DNA of 64,000 nucleotides from Nemertoderma westbladi. Its lineage: Eukaryota; Xenacoelomorpha; Nemertodermatida; Nemertodermatidae. How positions within the stretch are numbered: position 1 is the stretch's first letter; each line of letters opens with the position of its first letter. Location of the stretch: contig JAUCBJ010008428.1 of NCBI GenBank assembly GCA_032718475.1, positions 1 to 64,000 on the forward strand, in the 5' to 3' direction. Position numbers and translations under genes: made by a program. Below the pieces are notes generated by a model. That model worked only from the letters and a program-made list of their open reading frames with translations, had not been told where the DNA came from and ran no database searches. Positions 60,651 through 64,000 of this stretch are shown here, one piece after another.

Positions 60651-60727
60651 TCCACATTTCATCATTTATTTCCACATTTCATCATTTATTTCCACATTTC
60701 ATCATTTATTTCCACATTTCATCATTA
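60651..60727 (+). repeat. 20-bp minisatellite in a T-rich tract
   Basis: Units of TCCACATTTCATCATTTATT start at 60,651, 60,671, 60,691 and 60,711, exactly 20 bp apart; the fourth is partial and then decays through about 60,763. The surrounding 60,540-60,780 is T-rich on the plus strand. Plus-strand frames of 110-144 codons across it are low-complexity Phe/His/Ile/Ser strings and I do not regard them as genes. Confidence 0.9.
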
Positions 60728-60779
60728 TTTCCACATTTATTTCACATTTCATTTATTTCAATTTCATCATTGGGGTCAT

Positions 60780-60939
60780 AGCCCCCTGGCTATCATCATT
60801 TGTTATAAGCGCAGCACCAGGGTGCGCATCATTACATTTTCATCATCATACGCGTCATCATTCAGTTTATAGTAGGGTTGTCTGTTTCTTTTCATCATTT
60901 CCAACTACATTCAATCATCTTCTTTTGGAAATTTTCGTT
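60780..60939. other. Short spacer, nothing recognised
   Basis: Mixed-composition sequence with CATCATT-like remnants of the minisatellite near 60,795 and 60,850. No ORF or RNA gene is supportable. Confidence 0.5.
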
Positions 60940-61375
60940 GTGGAAGGGTGTTACGTGGCAATCTGGGATCTACAGCTGGGCTAGTTACACCGCCTATGCC
61001 CCAAAGTGCATATGTAACGGACAATGAAGACGCTGGAAGTGAAGTCACGTGGAATGCACCAGGGACCCACCAGAATAACACTACCAACAACATAAAGCTC
61101 AGCCGACAAAGTCATGTGGGATGGGGTTACGCAACATTCTGGGATCTACAGCTGGACTAGTTACACCACCTACGCCCCAAAATCCACGCAACGGTCCCAC
61201 CAGAATAACGCAACTGAGAAACATAAAACCTCTATCGACGAAGTCATGTGGATGCACCATGGACCCACCAGAATAACGGGATAGAGGGGGTGTTGCGCGG
61301 CAATCCGGGATCTACAGCTGGACTAGTTACACCGCCTACGCCCCGAACTGTGCACGCAACGGACAATACAATACA
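60940..61375 (+). repeat. Three-copy repeat, about 166-176 bp
   Basis: The phrase GGGATCTACAGCTGG, followed by CTAGTTACACC and CCTA.GCCCC, starts at 60,965, 61,141 and 61,307. The second conserved phrase, CCCACCAGAATAAC, lies near 61,067, 61,197 and 61,264. Copies also share GAAGTCA(T/C)GTGG. Spacing varies because of small indels. On the minus strand each copy can be read as GGVTSPAVDP, but the DNA itself is conserved and the frames are interrupted, so coding is not shown. Confidence 0.85.
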
Positions 61376-61786
61376 ACACAATGGATACAATGAATTCCAC
61401 TTCAAATCTTTACCATTTCCAATAATCCAATGTAGTTGGTCCCGATGACCAAAATCAGGGTAAACAATACATAAACGACCCTGCATCAGTCGAAACATCT
61501 GCAGGGTGACGCTGGACTCCACATAACACACGAGGAAACACAAATACCATTGCGTGGTTACAGTTGGTTTAAGGGGGGTCCATTATTCATTGTCGGTAAA
61601 TCACAGTTAAAGAGTTTGTCAACAGGATGAGAAGGGTTTAAACGGGTTTAGCATTGTCACCAATGTCTGCAGCAGGATCCGGAGTAGGGAACTTATCCCC
61701 TCTCGTAGAGTCACCACTGTCATTGCCTTCAAGAAGGCACAGCCTCTGGATAGGGCGTTGGTAGTGGCCCTTTGCCGTTCATATCG
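61376..61786. other. Spacer beyond the retroelement remnant
   Basis: On the minus strand the retroelement frame stays open for another 55 codons after its third stop (to the TGA at 61,619-61,621). I cannot match that stretch to the linker or reverse transcriptase of BEL/Pao elements. No reverse transcriptase motif is visible in any frame down to the three-copy repeat, so the element appears truncated near here. Confidence 0.5.
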
Positions 61787-62017
61787 TCACAGTTCTCGCA
61801 AGTGCCACTGTTCTCGGCCGGTACACTGCTTTATTTCCAGGGCTCGGTTCGCTACGAATGTGGTGTGTCGCCATGATGGTGAATGGAGGTCGGTCACCGA
61901 ACAATAACCCACGGAGGTTGCGTTCTCTTTGATCTGGCATTTAGGGAGATATGTATAGGTGTCGGTAGTCTCCTCTTTGATGCCGCAGAGTGTCCATCCC
62001 ATGATAGTGCGCTCTGC
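61787..62017 (-). pseudogene. BEL/Pao pol segment after the protease, truncated
   Basis: In phase with the protease frame after its TAA. MGWTLCGIKEETTDTYTYLP resembles the conserved 'LGWxxxG' segment that follows the protease in BEL/Pao polyproteins. It ends at TGA 61,787-61,789, before any reverse transcriptase motif. The assignment rests on position and the short motif. Confidence 0.6.
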
Positions 62018-63301
62018 TTAAAAATCGTCGTCCGGCTTTACGGATCGGGCTACGTTTCCGGTTGGTATATGTAATTCCGGTGTGTCAAGTCCGATTAATA
62101 GGGTAATTCGGTTTACGTCCAACGGTGGGCATCGTAGATCTACATCTTCCCAGTCTAGCTGTATGAGGGGTGCAGATGATTGTTCAGATGATTGTCGGAA
62201 CAGCACTCGGAGATCAGTGTGTACCAGAGCGTTCTTGATCGTCAGTTTGACCATCTCGTAACCCTTCCTATCCCCTTCCATCTTGAGTTGTACCTCCCTG
62301 GACTCCACTTCTCTATGGTCGGTGATAGTTTGTATGGGCCGCTTGCAAGGTTCGTAATCTAGGCCTAGTTGTTCGAGGAAATCCCGGTCGATGATGGTTC
62401 CGTCCGACCCGTTGTCAAGGAACGCGAGTGTTGTTAAGGATTTCCCGACCCCTTGGATTCTTACTCTGATCACTTTGGCGAAGACCATGTAACGGCGGTT
62501 TAGAAGATTGACCGTAGCTGATATACTGGTCACGTGTGATACATCGGTGGCGGTTTTAAATGGATTGGTTTCCCTCCGCTGAATCGTCCGGGTACCCTTA
62601 GAGACGTGATTCGTTTCTCCTTTCCATTTGGATTCAATCCGGAATGGTAGGGTGGTAAAATCGAAGTTCGCAGGGATGTGGAGGAGTGTGTGATGGCGTA
62701 GGTCATTACAGACCGCGCAGCATGATCTTTGGTCGCAATCATGGACGTAGTGACCTGTTCCGAGATACCAGAAGCATCCTCGGTGTTTCATGATTGCCTC
62801 GAAGCGTGGAATGAGTTCAGCAAACTGGAACTTTCTGCAGAATTCCACCTTGTGTTTCTCCCTGCTGAAGAGACATAGAAGGGAGGTTGTGGTGCCTTCC
62901 CTTTCGGGTGCCCAATTCGCTAGATAACACGCCCATTCCTCAGCTGATGTCGGTTCCTCGTAGTCCTCGTCGTCGGAATCCTCGGCCATGGTGATGGCCA
63001 TCGTACTCATCAGAGGGGGACGGAATCTCGGTTTCGGAGTGGGTGCCCTGCTCCTAGAGTTGTTCTCTATTCCGTCTAACTTGGAGAGACTTTGTTTGGA
63101 GAACATCGAGTCATTCATGGCTTCGGAGATATCATCTAGGAATGCCGACATTTCGAGGAAACTGGGATCCCGATCCGGGTGTCTGCATCGGAGATCTACG
63201 CATTTATATGCCCATTTGCTTTGCAGCCATCCGGGGAACTTTCGGGCAATCTGTCGGAGGTTTAAAATGTTGTTTACTTGTTCTTCCTTGTTTAATGGTT
63301 T
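62018..63301 (-). pseudogene. BEL/Pao Gag C-terminus and aspartic protease
   Basis: In phase with the preceding gag segment. The first ATG is at 63,149-63,151, but about 50 family-like codons precede it. Numbering from that ATG: an acidic stretch at 57-70; a Cys/His region at 93-154 ending CAVCNDLRHHTLLH, typical of BEL elements; and an aspartic protease with the active-site block FLDNGSDGTII (D246) and the second conserved block LLIGLDTPEL near 351-360. The element's protease cuts the polyprotein. Two Cys/His knuckles look defective: C126 and H134/C139 are present but position 129 is Tyr, and C93/H100/C105 has Ser at 96. The frame ends at TAA 62,018-62,020, and coding sequence continues in the same phase. 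Confidence 0.85.
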
Positions 63302-64000
63302 TTAAGTGTAGTAGGCATCTTTCACAGAGTCCGAGAACTCTTGGATATTCTGTGGGTCCCCTAGGGATCCAGCGTCCTGTATCAGATTTTCGAGCATCTT
63401 ATTAATTATAGTTCCGATGTTTCCGTACCTTTTATCTAGAGTTTTCCATGCGTCGTGGTATGCTTCGTGAGATCCTCCTTCGAAACATTTAATGATTCGA
63501 CGTGGTTTGTCACCCAGGTATTGGGATAAATATACCAGTTTTTGTGCGTCGGTTATATCTGTTGAACCGATCTGAGCGAAGAACCGTTTCTTAAATCCGA
63601 GGTAATTGATGGGGTCTCCCTCGAAGGTGCGGATCTCCATTTTGGGCATAGCCAGGCAGTTTTCCAAGGCTCGGATGATGCCGACGTCGTCTGAACTGGA
63701 ATGACTAGGAGGATTATAATTACTAACACTCTCTCCCATGCACGATGGATCGATGAGAAGTGGAGTTTTAATGATGACGCGGTTACGGATTTTCGATGTG
63801 GATGTGAACGGATTGTTGGATCGAGGGGTGGCGTCCCGTTCCGAGTCCTTTTCAGGCTCGTACTGGGGAACGCTCGGTGCCGTGGGATTGGATGGGAAAT
63901 AAGGTTCCTCATTCTTAAGCGTAACCGGTGGGGGGTGGAATACTGGTGCTTGTGCCGATAACGTGGACCGTATGTTTGGCGGAAACTCAGGTTTCGGGGG
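63302..64000 (-). pseudogene. gag: BEL/Pao Gag, N-terminal part (cut by window edge)
   Basis: The frame is open from the right edge. The first ATG inside the window is at 63,737-63,739, but the frame upstream is also open and Pro-rich (PVFHPPPVTLKNEEPYFPSN), so the true start probably lies outside. After the ATG comes a Gag domain like DUF1759: the block MPKMEIRTFEGDPINYLGFK, then DAQKLVYLSQYLGDKPRRII and an AWKTLDKRYG helix. This matches the family's 'LPKxELPxFxGDPxxWxxF ... KLxYLxxxLxGxA ... LxxRYG' pattern. The domain forms the structural capsid-like shell of the element's particle. The frame ends at TAA 63,302-63,304, and the next codons continue in the same phase with family-like sequence, so this stop is a break inside gag. 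Confidence 0.85.
63839..63862 (+). repeat. Stem-loop motif, copy 6, inside gag
   Basis: Contains CGAGTCCTTTTCAGGCTCG, a perfect 6-bp stem with one bulged T and a six-base loop. On the minus strand gag reads through it as YEPEKDSE, in a different phase from the copy inside the first ORF of the three-frame locus. Confidence 0.75.

Larger units (their letters stand above)
61787..64000 (-). mobile_element. BEL/Pao LTR retrotransposon remnant, gag-protease part
   Basis: Within the window a single minus-strand reading frame runs from the right edge to 61,787. It carries, in the order usual for BEL/Pao, a Pro-rich N-terminus, a Gag domain of the DUF1759 type, Cys/His knuckles, an aspartic protease of the A17/DUF1758 type and the LGWTxxG-like segment after the protease. 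Three in-frame stops interrupt it: TAA 63,302-63,304, TAA 62,018-62,020 and TGA 61,787-61,789. No reverse transcriptase, RNase H, integrase or LTR is visible. The 5' end lies beyond the window. I infer an inactive copy. Confidence 0.88.

Noticed and set aside
60540-60984. Plus-strand frames of 110 and 144 codons rich in Phe, His and Ser.
   Set aside because: They are low-complexity translations of the T-rich minisatellite without domain character.

Overview
KIND OF ORGANISM. The window looks like a metazoan nuclear genome. The right-hand 2.2 kb carries, on the minus strand, Gag and protease modules of a BEL/Pao LTR retrotransposon, a superfamily known only from animals. The left 56 kb is a higher-order satellite array, also typical of eukaryotes. 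I cannot name the species. LAYOUT. (1) 1-56,002: one uninterrupted head-to-tail satellite. Its 15-bp core, CCCCAATAGTTCCGT, is always followed by one of two spacers: a short one (S, ACTCCT, unit 21 bp) or a long one (L, AGGCTACTGAT, unit 26 bp). I estimate about 2,400 cores. The S/L order is not random. It forms higher-order repeats: a 1.6-1.9-kb family at 0.5-6.3 kb, three copies of a 3.5-3.9-kb block at about 8.9-20.1 kb, a 1.3-4.7-kb family at 20.5-28 kb, and two adjacent, nearly identical 9.8-kb blocks at about 31.4-41.3 and 41.3-51.1 kb. The array runs off the left edge and stops abruptly at 56,002. (2) 56,003-57,732: non-genic DNA with a 96-bp tandem repeat (four copies plus a fragment), copies of a dispersed 24-27-bp stem-loop motif, and a C20 tract. 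(3) 57,733-60,356, minus strand: three collinear open frames, each one base further on (+1) than the one before. The last encodes a zinc-knuckle protein. They look like one unrecognised gene or element with two frame changes and one in-frame stop. (4) 60,357-61,786: AT-rich and repeat-rich spacer with a 20-bp minisatellite and a three-copy repeat of about 170 bp. (5) 61,787-64,000, minus strand: BEL/Pao gag and protease in one reading frame, broken by three in-frame stops and cut off by the window edge. HOW IT FITS TOGETHER. I see no working pathway and no intact cellular gene. Every peptide that can be read from the satellite follows from unit arithmetic: S is a multiple of three, L is not, and the starts are non-ATG. 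The most unusual things here are the two-spacer satellite with its higher-order organisation, the stem-loop motif shared by unrelated sequences on the right flank, and the +1/+1 arrangement of the unrecognised zinc-knuckle locus.
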